From an uncultured Rhodanobacter sp. (lineage in GTDB: Bacteria; Pseudomonadota; Gammaproteobacteria; Xanthomonadales; Rhodanobacteraceae): a stretch of DNA of 54,774 nt. The stretch covers positions 1 through 54,774 of the forward strand of contig CALCWL010000366.1 in assembly GCA_937906285.1 (NCBI GenBank), given 5' to 3'. Position 1 is the first letter of the stretch. Every line of letters begins with the position of its first letter. Below are positions 18,345 through 27,075 of the stretch, one piece after another. Position numbers and translations under genes: made by a program. The notes under the pieces are model-generated. The model did no database searches and was not told the DNA's origin. It worked only from the letters and a program-made list of their open reading frames with translations.

Positions 18345-18522
18345 TCCCTCACGCTTGACAGGTGGCGCGAAACGGGTCCAAGCTGAGGGTGTCACACGGG
18401 TAGCGTGACTGGTTTATGGACTGGCCTCGGTGTTCGCGCACCGGGGCCAAGTCATATCTGCGCTAGGCCAATAGACATGCTCCTCCGAAAATTCGCCACC
18501 TGCGCGCTGAGGGTGGGATGAC
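18345..18522. repeat. Candidate transposon-end repeats upstream of tniA
   Basis: The motif GCTGAGGGTG occurs twice in the same direction (18382-18391 and 18506-18515), and a related CCCTCAC lies inverted at 18346-18352. AGGTGGCG at 18360-18367 is inverted as CGCCACCT at 18494-18501. GTCAC-N9-GTGAC lies at 18391-18409. Repeated sites next to tniA are expected for TniA binding at an element end, but I could not find the matching far end. Confidence 0.4.
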
Positions 18523-18589
18523 AGCGGCGAAAAGTGAAGCCCCTTTTTTGTCAGAAAAGATGGCCTAACCCTTTGATTGGCACCGTTTT

Positions 18590-19543
18590 ATGGCGACTAA
18601 TCGATTTTCCGGTGTGGTCGATCGCAGGACCCAGGCATTAGGCCCGACGTTCGAACGTGCGATTCGAACTACGCAGACCGCCGTCTGGGCCTCGGTAGCC
18701 GGTACTGAACACGACAAGCAGGCCACCAACCTACGTCGCCAGCATGCGAGTTCATCGGCTGCGCGCGAACGATTCACCCTTCCTGCCGAAGGTTGGTGGG
18801 CTATTTCCGCCTCTCGCCAAGCGCTCTACCTGGAGGGAAAACGCCACCCTCAGAAACGCATGATTGATGGCGTCGCGAAACACGCCCCGTTGAGCCGCGA
18901 TGCTTTCTACAGCTCTTTGTGGCCAATGTTGTCGCCCCAGACAGATCTGAATGCGTGCACGCGAACAGTGGTGATGTTCGGCAAGCCGAAGCTCGACACA
19001 TTAGTCAATGGCCTGCTGACCGGCCGTGCCTGGGAGGTAAGCACATGCCTAGAAGACCTCAACGCCACGGCAGCCTTGGTTGCGCAGATCCGATTATCGG
19101 TCAATGACGCGGAGCTCAATGACGCCTTTGACACTGGGTGCGCCCTCGCTCAGGCGCTTTGCTATCACTCGGTGAATCCACTGTTTGCGTCGAAAGCTAC
19201 AGCGTTATGGCACTTAGTGTCACAAGGTGTACTTGAAGGTCTGCGCAACGGTGGATTTCAGTTCTCCCGCTGTCGCGAAGGTTTTGAGCATTTTAGCAAT
19301 GTGTTACAAACGCGCCTTGGGGACGCGAAATGGCATTACGGCATCCATCGCCTTGTCTCTGGACCAGAGCTGAGATGGAGCACAATCGTCGACCTCAATC
19401 AGGAATGTATTCGTGGGTTCGCGACACCGGAACTTGATCGACACGACAGTCTGCAATCCTTTCTTGACGCCGACAAATCCGCCAGGCCACGCACTGCCGA
19501 CCCCCTCGATAAAGACCCACTATTTATACCAGCCAAACGTTAG
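18590..19543 (+). CDS. Hypothetical protein, 317 aa, next to the Tn module
   Basis: A soluble, mostly helical protein of unknown family, divergent from tniA. Recognisable features are few: WWAISASRQALYLEGKRHP near residue 70 and ALWHLVSQGVLEGLRNGGFQFSRCREGFEHFSNVLQ near residue 205. The ATG at 18590 has no clear RBS, so the true start may lie further in. Base composition is lower in G+C than the flanking genes, which suggests transfer, possibly as cargo of the Tn element. Confidence 0.6.
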   Translation: MATNRFSGVVDRRTQALGPTFERAIRTTQTAVWASVAGTEHDKQATNLRRQHASSSAARERFTLPAEGWWAISASRQALYLEGKRHPQKRMIDGVAKHAPLSRDAFYSSLWPMLSPQTDLNACTRTVVMFGKPKLDTLVNGLLTGRAWEVSTCLEDLNATAALVAQIRLSVNDAELNDAFDTGCALAQALCYHSVNPLFASKATALWHLVSQGVLEGLRNGGFQFSRCREGFEHFSNVLQTRLGDAKWHYGIHRLVSGPELRWSTIVDLNQECIRGFATPELDRHDSLQSFLDADKSARPRTADPLDKDPLFIPAKR

Positions 19544-19855
19544 CTGCTGCAGAGCCATAGGCAGCCACACATTCGCAAAGACGTACGCTCATCACGCCTC
19601 AAAGCGAGCGAAGAACGAACGTCACCAAAGCCGTCAACAGCTCGATACCTGGCACACCGAGCCGGGAGCCCGACCTGCCCGAGGCTAGTGGAAAAATGCA
19701 ACTTTAAAGATCCACCCGGAAATAATTGAAGGTTTCGGCGCCGCTCTCTTTAAGTGCAAAGAATCAGCGGCCAAAGAAAATTGCATGCCACTGTTTTTCA
19801 TGGCGATTTCCATGGATGCCCGGATTGCATCAAGTCACCGAGTCTTCAGATTGAG
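19544..19855. other. Gap without a recognisable gene
   Basis: About 310 bases between the unknown 317-aa gene and the FMN reductase gene (they converge). It is AT-richer than the following region (19690-19800). No convincing coding frame, terminator or transposon end was seen. It may mark the boundary between transferred DNA and the backbone. Confidence 0.35.
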
Positions 19856-20416
19856 TCAGGCCTTTGGGGTTCGTGACCAGACGCAGATGTGGGTAAAGCG
19901 GGAGAACGACTTTTCGAGGGATTTGCCGACTTCGCCGAGGGGTTCGCCGGCTTCGTCGAGCGTGTGGGTGATGGAGCCGACGGTCACGGTGCTGGAGATG
20001 ACGACCATGCCCATTTCCGAGAGCGTGCCGTGCCAGTGCAGGTTGGAGCGGGCGCCGGCGATGCGGCCGGCGGAGTAGCTGACGATGCCGGCGGGGCGCC
20101 AGAACCATTCCTCCAGGAAATGATCGGTGAGGTTCTTCAGGCCCGGCTGCACGCCCCAGTTGTATTCGCCGGCAATGAAGACGAAGCCGTCCGCGGTGCG
20201 GATCTGGCCGGCGAGCGTTTCCATGGCCGCCGGCGCCTCGCCTGGCGGGTATTCCTTGTACATGCGGTCGAGCATCGGCAGCCCGACCTGTTTCGCGTCG
20301 ACGAGTCGCACGTCGGCGCCACGCGCGGCCAGTCGGCGCATCACGTACTCGGCGAGGCGGATGCCCGCGCGGTCGGAGCGATAGGATCCATAGAGGACGA
20401 GGATGCGATCGGGCAT
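19856..20416 (-). CDS. NADPH-dependent FMN reductase family protein
   Basis: A 186-aa flavodoxin-fold oxidoreductase. It starts MPDRILVLYGSYRSDRAGIRLAEYV, with the flavin phosphate loop GSYRSDRAG at about residues 9-17, and has the central FVFIAGEYNWGVQPGLKNLTDHFL (about 85-108) expected of FMN reductases. Start at 20416 chosen because the family begins there; the upstream extension looks non-protein. It lies downstream of the AraC gene on the same strand, which may regulate it. Confidence 0.88.
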   Translation of the reverse strand: MPDRILVLYGSYRSDRAGIRLAEYVMRRLAARGADVRLVDAKQVGLPMLDRMYKEYPPGEAPAAMETLAGQIRTADGFVFIAGEYNWGVQPGLKNLTDHFLEEWFWRPAGIVSYSAGRIAGARSNLHWHGTLSEMGMVVISSTVTVGSITHTLDEAGEPLGEVGKSLEKSFSRFTHICVWSRTPKA

Positions 20417-20645
20417 GAGTTGCTGTGCTCGTGCTGGATGGGCCGGAAGGTTCACGCGGACCCGTCGGCATGATCGGTCGGGCCGCGCGGCGTCCATCGC
20501 CGACAGTCACCACGCACCGATCACGGACAGGAGAGCGCTGCCCCTTCGCTGCATGGTGATGCCTCCCGCGGACAGGCCTGGATTGGGCGCGCCAACGGGG
20601 GCCGGCGTCAACCTGGACGGTTGCTCGGCAGTGGATTCGCGATGT

Positions 20646-21260
20646 TCATGCAGGCATCTCGCCCGCTGCGGTGGCAGCATCGGAGAAATCCGCAAGACAG
20701 GACCAGCCCTCTTCTACTTCTGCCTGATCGGCGATGGACGCGACGGGTTCGCGATCTAGCTGGCCGCGGCGCTCGCGCCGCCAGAAGCCTGGCGCGCAAC
20801 CTGTCTTGCGCCGGAACGCCCGGGAGAAATGCGCCTGGTCGGCAAAGCCGCAGGCCGCGGCGATCCGGCTCATCTGCTCGTCGCTTTCCAGCATCAGTGC
20901 GCGCGCACGCGCAAGCCGCAGCGCGACGACGTAGGCATGGGGAGACATGTGGAAGCTGAGCTTGAAGGCACGGGAGAAATGGCTGGTGCTCAACCGTGTC
21001 ACGGCGGCCAGATCATCGACCCGGATCGGCAAGTCGAGATGGGCCAGAACGTGGTCCACCACCCTTCTGGCCTGCCACGACGCGAGCCCCTGGATCGGAC
21101 GACCGAACGGGGCCTGCGCTACCGAATCCAGCAGCAGCTCCAGCGCCCGCTGGATTTCGCGCCGGGCGGCGCGCACGTCGTCGTCCAAGGCCAGGCAGGC
21201 GCGCCGCAGGAGTTGGACGGCGATGGGAACGGCCTCCTCCGGCTGTGCTTGCACGTGCAT
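20646..21260 (-). CDS. AraC-family transcriptional regulator
   Basis: A 204-aa regulator with a short N-terminal helical part and a C-terminal double helix-turn-helix: IRVDDLAAVTRLSTSHFSRAFKLSFHMSPHAYVVALRLARARALM then MSRIAAACGFADQAHFSRAFRRKTGCAPGFWRR. It lacks a cupin-type ligand domain, so its signal is unclear. Neighbours suggest control of the FMN reductase gene downstream. Confidence 0.9.
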   Translation of the reverse strand: MHVQAQPEEAVPIAVQLLRRACLALDDDVRAARREIQRALELLLDSVAQAPFGRPIQGLASWQARRVVDHVLAHLDLPIRVDDLAAVTRLSTSHFSRAFKLSFHMSPHAYVVALRLARARALMLESDEQMSRIAAACGFADQAHFSRAFRRKTGCAPGFWRRERRGQLDREPVASIADQAEVEEGWSCLADFSDAATAAGEMPA

Positions 21261-21436
21261 GATGTTGGCCCTGGCGCCGGATCGCTTCCGGCAGGGGAAC
21301 GCTATCGCCGAGTGTGCCTTTCCACCATTGATCGCTTGGGCGGTCTTTTCGCGGCGCGGATGGACGAGGCGAGGCTCCTCCTTTCGAACGGCACGCAGGA
21401 GCGTCAGGGTTTGGGTGCTCTGGCCACGCCCTTGTT

Positions 21437-21516
21437 CGTCATTCCGGCGAACGCAGAAATCCAGTGCCTCGGCGGCCGTTTGAAGGCACTGGGTCCCGGC
21501 TTTCCCCTGGATGACG
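21437..21516. repeat. Dispersed nested palindrome (CGTCATTCCGGCG type)
   Basis: An imperfect 80-base inverted repeat running from CGTCATTCCGGCGAACGC to TTTCCCCTGGATGACG, with CCAGTGCC/GGCACTGG as the inner stem. This type of palindrome (translating as RHPGESRDP) is dispersed in many proteobacterial genomes. It sits just past the response regulator stop and could act as a terminator. Confidence 0.6.
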
Positions 21517-21527
21517 GATGGTGCGGG

Positions 21528-22178
21528 TTATTCCTGGAGCTGGATCAGCCCGCGGCGGCTCGCCACCGCGATGGCCTCGGTGCGGCTCAGCACCTGCAGC
21601 TTGGTGAAGACGCTGCGCAGGTGCGACTTGACCGTGGTCTCGCTGATGTTCAGTTGCTGCGCGATGAACTTGTTGCTGCAGCCGCGCGCCAGCAGGGCAA
21701 GGACTTCCAGCTCGCGATTCGTCAGCGCCTCGCCGCTGACTTCCGCGGCGAGCTTGGCGACCAGCAGCGGAGGGATGCGCGTTTCGCCGGCGTGCACGGC
21801 GCGAATGCAGTCGAGCAGTTCCTCGCGCTGGGCGTCCTTGAGCATGTAGGCCTTGGCGCCGGCCCGGATGGCCCGCGAGATGTCGTGGTCGGTGCCGAAC
21901 GTGGTCAGCACGATCAGCCGCGCCGACGGCGCCGCGCGGCGGATCGCCTCGATGGCGGCGATGCCGTCGAGCAGCGGCATGCGCAGGTCGAGCAGGGTCA
22001 CGTCGGGGCGGCACTGCAGCCAGCGCTCGACGCATGCGCGGCCATCGGCGGCCTCTCCCACCACCCGCATGTCCGGTTGCCGGCCGATGATGGCCCCGAG
22101 CCCTTCCCGCACGGTGACGTGGTCGTCGGCGATCAGCACGCGAATCGGCGTTGCGCCAGAAGATGCGACCGAGTCCAT
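21528..22178 (-). CDS. NarL/LuxR-family response regulator
   Basis: A 216-aa response regulator. The receiver domain has the acidic pocket DDH at 18-20, the phosphoacceptor D64 (TLLDLRMPLLDG) and K113 (AYMLKDAQ); the LuxR-type HTH is at about 150-210 (LTNRELEVLALLARGCSNKFIAQQLNISETTVKSHLRSVFTKL). Its ATG overlaps the kinase stop by one base (TGATG), so the two form a coupled pair. Confidence 0.94.
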   Translation of the reverse strand: MDSVASSGATPIRVLIADDHVTVREGLGAIIGRQPDMRVVGEAADGRACVERWLQCRPDVTLLDLRMPLLDGIAAIEAIRRAAPSARLIVLTTFGTDHDISRAIRAGAKAYMLKDAQREELLDCIRAVHAGETRIPPLLVAKLAAEVSGEALTNRELEVLALLARGCSNKFIAQQLNISETTVKSHLRSVFTKLQVLSRTEAIAVASRRGLIQLQE

Positions 22179-23794
22179 CAGTCCGATCCAGTGGCGGGGA
22201 ACATCGGCAGGCGGATCGACACCGTCGTGCCGCCTTCGGCCGTGCTGTGGACGACGATCTGTCCGCCCATGGCATCGACCCGCTCGCGCATGCCCAGCAG
22301 CCCGTAGCCCTGGCTTTCCGGGGCGGGATCGAAGCCGCGGCCGTCGTCGGCGAATTCCAGCCGCACCTCGTCCGGGCCGTAGCCGATGCTGGCGCTGACG
22401 CGGGACGCATGCGCATGGCGAAGCACGTTGGTGAGACATTCCTGCGCGATGCGGAACAGGTTCTCCTCCCACTCGGCCGGCAGCTCCACCGGCTCGCCCA
22501 GCACCTTGAAGTCGCTGTGCAGCGCCACGCCCGCGGTGGTCTTCTCGAACAGCGCCTGCAGGGCATGGGCGAGGCCGCCCGATTCCAGTGGGCGGGGCCG
22601 CAGCGCCTTCAGCGAGCGGCGGGCCTCGCTCAGGCTCTCGCGTGCCAGCTTGCGCGCGGCGATGACGTGCTGGTCCGCCTCGTCGCCGAGGCCGCGGCGG
22701 CTGGCATCCTCGGCCGCTTCCAGCTGGATGATGATGCCGGTGAAGCCCTGGGCCAGGGTGTCGTGGATGTCGCGCGCGATGCGGTTGCGCTCGCCCGCCA
22801 CCGCCGCTTCGCGCCCCTGCTCGGACAACTCGGCCAGGCGGATCATCAGCATCGCCTGGTTGGCGAGCGACTGCGCCAGTTCGATTTCCTCGGTGCGGAA
22901 ATCGCGCCGGGTGAGGAAGCGAAGCCCGATCGCGCCCTCCAGGCGCCCGGCGACCATCAGGGGCAGCAGCAGCACGGTGACGACGCCCAGCGGCAGCAGC
23001 CGGTCGCGCAGGCCGAACGGCGGCACGTCGCGGATGTCCTCGATGACGCTGGGCTTGCCGGAGCGGAACACTTCGGGCCACGGCCAGATGTCTTCCATCG
23101 GCAGCACCAGGTCGATACCGGCGAAGCGGGGATCGGTCTTGGGCACGACGTGGTCGCCCTCGAAGACGAACTCGATACCCACCGTGTCGCCGGCCGGCCC
23201 CCGGCGCCAGACGCTGGCGCTGTGCGATCCGAACTGCGTGGTGAGCGTGCGCAGGATGTGCGCCACCAGCTGGCCGGGGTCCGGTTCCACCGCCAACACG
23301 TCCAGCGAACTTTTCAGCGCGTCGACCTGCCCGCGGATCAGCTGCTCCGAGGCCAGCAACGCCTTCTCGGCGCGCTTGCGCGCCTCGATGTCGGTATTGG
23401 CGCCGTACCACTTGAGCACCCGGCCGGTGTCGTCCAGCAGCGGCGCGTAGCGGAACAGGAACCAGCGGTATTCACCGTCGGAACGGCGCACCCGCGCCTC
23501 CAGTTCGCCCGGTGCGCCCTGCTCCAGCGCATCGCGCCACTGCGTTTCGAGGCTGGACATGTCGTCCGGGTGGATGGTGGCCGTCCATCCCCAGCCGAGG
23601 GCGGCGTCCATCGATATGCCGGTGTATTCGCACCACTGCTTGTTGAGGAATTCGACCGGACCTTCGGCGCTGCCGAACCAGGCCAGCCCGGGGATGGTGT
23701 CGATCGCGATGCGGAAGCTTTCCTCCCACGCCTGCAGGTCACCGGCAAGGGTCGCGCCGGCGCGCTCGGCGGTCTGGTCGGCGGACTCGCTCAC
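22178..23794 (-). CDS. PAS-GAF sensor histidine kinase (NarX-type, HisKA_3)
   Basis: A cytoplasmic kinase with no membrane segment. From the GTG at 23794 it is 538 aa: PAS domain at about 25-145 (TIPGLAWFGSAEGPVEFLNKQWCEYTGI ... IHPDDMSSLETQW), GAF at about 165-315, then HisKA_3 with H344 (RNRIARDIHDTLAQGFTG) and a C-terminal ATPase domain (DDGRGFDPAPESQGYGLLGMRERV). The frame stays open to a GTG at 23923; start is uncertain because neither has a good RBS. Partner is the downstream NarL-type regulator. Confidence 0.9.
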   Translation of the reverse strand: MSESADQTAERAGATLAGDLQAWEESFRIAIDTIPGLAWFGSAEGPVEFLNKQWCEYTGISMDAALGWGWTATIHPDDMSSLETQWRDALEQGAPGELEARVRRSDGEYRWFLFRYAPLLDDTGRVLKWYGANTDIEARKRAEKALLASEQLIRGQVDALKSSLDVLAVEPDPGQLVAHILRTLTTQFGSHSASVWRRGPAGDTVGIEFVFEGDHVVPKTDPRFAGIDLVLPMEDIWPWPEVFRSGKPSVIEDIRDVPPFGLRDRLLPLGVVTVLLLPLMVAGRLEGAIGLRFLTRRDFRTEEIELAQSLANQAMLMIRLAELSEQGREAAVAGERNRIARDIHDTLAQGFTGIIIQLEAAEDASRRGLGDEADQHVIAARKLARESLSEARRSLKALRPRPLESGGLAHALQALFEKTTAGVALHSDFKVLGEPVELPAEWEENLFRIAQECLTNVLRHAHASRVSASIGYGPDEVRLEFADDGRGFDPAPESQGYGLLGMRERVDAMGGQIVVHSTAEGGTTVSIRLPMFPATGSD

Positions 23795-24095
23795 GGCTTG
23801 GTCCGTCCCGCGATCCGCATGCTGTTTCGTTGCTGTGCCATGTATTCCCCCACCCTGCTCCGCGCGAACGCAATCTGCTGACAGCCGGCGATAGACACGA
23901 GGGAATGGCGAGTTCTGCTCCACCCATCCGGGGGAAGGGCTCGCGCCGCCCGGCGCACATCATATGCCCGAACCCGGGAGGCGGCGCAGGTGGCTCACGC
24001 CGGAGCACTGATCGACAAATCCCGCAGGTTCGATCAAGCCACCCGGCGGCGTCGGCGCCTAAGTTCGCGGCACCCGCAGCGAACGAGGTGCCCCC

Positions 24096-25010
24096 ATGAA
24101 TCGAGCCATCAGGTCTTTCATCGCCTGCGGCATGTTGCTTGCCGCCTGTGCGTGCCTGGCTGCCGTCCAGCCCTATCCGTCCAGCTTCAGGACGCAGACG
24201 ATCGCCACCAACGGCACGCGGCTCCACGTGCGCGTCGGCGGGCACGGCCCGGCCGTGGTCATGCTGCACGGCTATGGCGAAAGCGGCGACATGTGGCAGC
24301 CGCTGGCCGTGGCCACGGCGCGGGACCACACCGTGATCGTGCCCGACCTGCGCGGCATGGGCCTGTCCGACCATCCGCCCGGCGGCTACGACAAGAAGAA
24401 CCAGGGCCGCGACATCGCCGGCGTGCTGGACGCGCTGCACGTGGACAAGGTCGACGTGGTCGCCCACGACATCGGCAACATGGTCGCCTTCGCCTTCGTC
24501 GCCGAGCAGCCGCAGCGGGTCGGAAAGCTGGTGCTGATGGATGCGCCGATCCCCGGTGTCGGCCCGTGGGAGGAGATCCTGAAGAATCCCCTGCTCTGGC
24601 ACTTCCGCTTCTACGGGCCGGACATGGAGCGGCTGGTGAAGGGGCGCGAACGGATCTACCTCGACCGCTTCTGGAACGAGTTCTCGGCGGACCCGAAACA
24701 TTTCGACGAGGCGAGCCGCGAGCACTACGCCAGGCTGTATGCGCTGCCCCACGCCATGCACGACGGCTTCGAGCAGTTCCACGCCTTCGACCAGGACGCG
24801 CAGGACAACCATGAATTCCTGGCCGCCGGCCCCTTGCCGACCCCGGTGCTGGCCATCGGCGGCGAGAAATCCTTCGGTCCGGAGATGGCCGTGGTGGCCC
24901 GCGCCGCCTTCACCAACGTGCAGGGCGCGGTGATCCCCGACGCCGGCCACTGGCTGATGGAAGAGAACCCCGGCGCCACGGTCGCCGCCATCCGGAAGTT
25001 CATCCCGTGA
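24096..25010 (+). CDS. Secreted alpha/beta hydrolase (epoxide hydrolase/dehalogenase type)
   Basis: A 304-aa hydrolase with a signal peptide or lipobox-like N-terminus (MLLAACACLAA). The oxyanion motif is VVMLHGYGES and the nucleophile elbow AHDIGNMVA carries Asp rather than Ser, as in epoxide hydrolases and haloalkane dehalogenases. The catalytic His lies in DAGHWLMEENP. It heads a plus-strand run of five metabolic genes and overlaps the cupin gene (GTGA). Substrate unknown. Confidence 0.9.
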   Translation: MNRAIRSFIACGMLLAACACLAAVQPYPSSFRTQTIATNGTRLHVRVGGHGPAVVMLHGYGESGDMWQPLAVATARDHTVIVPDLRGMGLSDHPPGGYDKKNQGRDIAGVLDALHVDKVDVVAHDIGNMVAFAFVAEQPQRVGKLVLMDAPIPGVGPWEEILKNPLLWHFRFYGPDMERLVKGRERIYLDRFWNEFSADPKHFDEASREHYARLYALPHAMHDGFEQFHAFDQDAQDNHEFLAAGPLPTPVLAIGGEKSFGPEMAVVARAAFTNVQGAVIPDAGHWLMEENPGATVAAIRKFIP

Positions 25011-25498
25011 GCGGCCGCATCCGCACGCGGGGCGCCGCTGCCGTGCTCCTGCTGCTGGCCTCGTCGATCGCCGCGGCGGCAACAGCCGCCGGCCAGCTCC
25101 GGCTCGACACGAAGGACATCGCCGCCCTGTCGACGCAGCACGCCGGCGCCGGCACCTCGGGTGTGGCCGGCATCCAGACCACCCGGCTCGCCGGCGATCC
25201 CGCGGCCACCGGGCCGTACACCATCGCGCTGCGCGTGCCGGCCCACACGGTGATCGCCGCGCACACCCACCGCGACGACCGGTCTGCGGTGGTGGTGTCC
25301 GGCACCTGGTGGTTCGGCTACGGGCCGGCCAACACCCGGGACCGCCTCAAGGCCCTGGGGCCGGGCAGCTTCTACACCGAGCCGGGGGGCCAAGCCCACT
25401 TCGCCCGCACCGGCGACCAGGCGGTGGTCGTGTACATCACCGGCACCGGCCCCACCGACACCCGCTACCTCGACGCCTCCGCCGCGCCGCGGCCGTAG
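25007..25498 (+). CDS. Periplasmic cupin-domain protein
   Basis: A 163-aa protein from a GTG that overlaps the preceding stop. Residues 1-26 form a signal peptide (AAAVLLLLASSIAAAATAAG). The cupin motifs are IAAHTHRDDRSAVVVSGTWWFGYG and LGPGSFYTEPGGQAHFARTGDQAVVVYITGTGP, with metal-binding-type histidines HTH and a later H. Function unknown; co-encoded with the hydrolase. Confidence 0.85.
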   Translation: MSGRIRTRGAAAVLLLLASSIAAAATAAGQLRLDTKDIAALSTQHAGAGTSGVAGIQTTRLAGDPAATGPYTIALRVPAHTVIAAHTHRDDRSAVVVSGTWWFGYGPANTRDRLKALGPGSFYTEPGGQAHFARTGDQAVVVYITGTGPTDTRYLDASAAPRP

Positions 25499-25538
25499 CC
25501 GCACGCACCTTCTCCGAACATCAAACGGAACCTTCGCC

Positions 25539-26150
25539 ATGACTTCCTACGCCACCGTCCGCGACCCCGTCGTCGACCACCTCCTGACGCCGCAGAACGC
25601 GGCCGTCCTGATCATCGACTACCAGCCGGTGCAGGTCAGCTCGATCGCCTCGCGCGACAAGCGCCAACTGGTGGCCAACATCACCGCGCTCGCCCGCATC
25701 GCGAAGCTGTACAAGCTCCCGGTCGTGCTCGCCACGGTGAACGTTTCCACCGGACGCAACCAGCCGACCATCCACCAGATCACCGAGGTGCTGGGCGACG
25801 TGCCGATCATCGACCGCACCTCGATCAACGCCTGGGAGGACAAGGACTTCGTCGACGCGGTCAAGGCGACCGGGCGCAGGAAGCTGGTCATGGCGGCGCT
25901 GTGGACCGAGGTGTGCCTGGTCCACCCCGCGCTCGATGCGCTCGCCGACGGCTACGAGGTCTACCCCGTCGTCGACGCCTGCGGCGGCACCTCGCTGGAG
26001 GCCCACAACGCCGGTCTCGACCGACTCCAGCAAGCCGGCGCCAGACCAACCGGCTGGGTGCAACTCATCTGCGAACTGCAGCGCGACTGGAATCGCGAGG
26101 CCACCTTGCCCGGCTTCGGCGAGATCCTGTTCGCGATCGAAGGCCATTGA
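25539..26150 (+). CDS. Isochorismatase-like cysteine hydrolase
   Basis: A 203-aa hydrolase of the YcaC type. The catalytic set is visible: D in LIIDYQPVQV (residue about 27), K in the DKRQLV region or KLVMAALWTEVCLVHPALDAL, with the nucleophilic Cys in TEVCLVH. The protein lacks a signal peptide. It probably hydrolyses an amide or ester, substrate unknown. RBS-preceded ATG, 40 bases after the cupin gene. Confidence 0.9.
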   Translation: MTSYATVRDPVVDHLLTPQNAAVLIIDYQPVQVSSIASRDKRQLVANITALARIAKLYKLPVVLATVNVSTGRNQPTIHQITEVLGDVPIIDRTSINAWEDKDFVDAVKATGRRKLVMAALWTEVCLVHPALDALADGYEVYPVVDACGGTSLEAHNAGLDRLQQAGARPTGWVQLICELQRDWNREATLPGFGEILFAIEGH

Positions 26151-26198
26151 CTCTCGCACCACCACAGTCCATCCATCCGCTGCGCGGGAGACACCGAC

Positions 26199-27023
26199 AT
26201 GAGCTTCATCACGACTTCGGACGGCGTCGAGATCTTCTACAAGGACTGGGGCTCCGGCCAGCCGATCGTGTTCCACCACGGCTGGCCGCTGTCCGGCGAC
26301 GACTGGGATGCCCAGATGCTGTTCTTCCTCGGCCAGGGCTATCGTGTCATCGCGCACGACCGGCGTGGCCACGGACGCTCGTCGCAGGTCGACGGCGGCC
26401 ACGACATGGACCACTACGCCGCCGATGTGGCCGCGCTCGCGCAGCACCTGGATCTGCGCGATGCGATCCACGTCGGCCACTCCACCGGAGGCGGCGAAGC
26501 CGCGCGCTATGTCGCACGGCATGGCAAGGGTCGCGTCGCCCGGTTGGTGATGATCAGCGCGGTGCCGCCGCAGATGCTGAAGACGGCGAAGAATCCGGGC
26601 GGGCTGCCGATGGAGGCATTCGATGGCCTGCGCGCTGCGCTCGCGGCGAACCGCTCGCGCTTCTATCGCGACCTGCCGTCAGGACCGTTCTACGGATTCA
26701 ACCGGCCGGGCGCCACGCCGGATGCCGCAATCATCGACAACTGGTGGCGGCAAGGCATGATGGGCGGCGCACGGGCCCACTACGAGGGCATCAAGGCCTT
26801 CTCCGAAACCGACTTCAGCGACGACCTCGCGGCAATCGACGTGCCCACGCTGGTCATGCACGGCGACGACGACCAGGTGGTGCCGATCGCAGACTCGGCG
26901 CTGCTCGCCGAGAAGCTGCTCAAGCGCGGCACCCTCAAGGTCTATCCGGGGCTTTCGCACGGCATGCTGACGATCAATGCCGACGTCCTCAATCGTGACA
27001 TGCTGTCGTTCTTTCGCCGTTGA
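26199..27023 (+). CDS. Alpha/beta hydrolase, non-haem chloroperoxidase type
   Basis: A 274-aa protein very like cofactor-free haloperoxidases/esterases. The catalytic triad is visible: S in VGHSTGGGEAARYVARHG, D in VMHGDDDQVVPI and H in YPGLSHGMLTIN. The start MSFITTSDGVEIFYKDWGSGQPIVFHHGWPL is typical. Likely in one transcript with the surrounding genes; peroxide-using or ester-hydrolysing activity cannot be told from sequence. Confidence 0.93.
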   Translation: MSFITTSDGVEIFYKDWGSGQPIVFHHGWPLSGDDWDAQMLFFLGQGYRVIAHDRRGHGRSSQVDGGHDMDHYAADVAALAQHLDLRDAIHVGHSTGGGEAARYVARHGKGRVARLVMISAVPPQMLKTAKNPGGLPMEAFDGLRAALAANRSRFYRDLPSGPFYGFNRPGATPDAAIIDNWWRQGMMGGARAHYEGIKAFSETDFSDDLAAIDVPTLVMHGDDDQVVPIADSALLAEKLLKRGTLKVYPGLSHGMLTINADVLNRDMLSFFRR

Positions 27024-27075
27024 CCGGCACGGGTTCGCGTCGCCGGCAAGTGCACCACCCTCCGGGAGCCCGACC

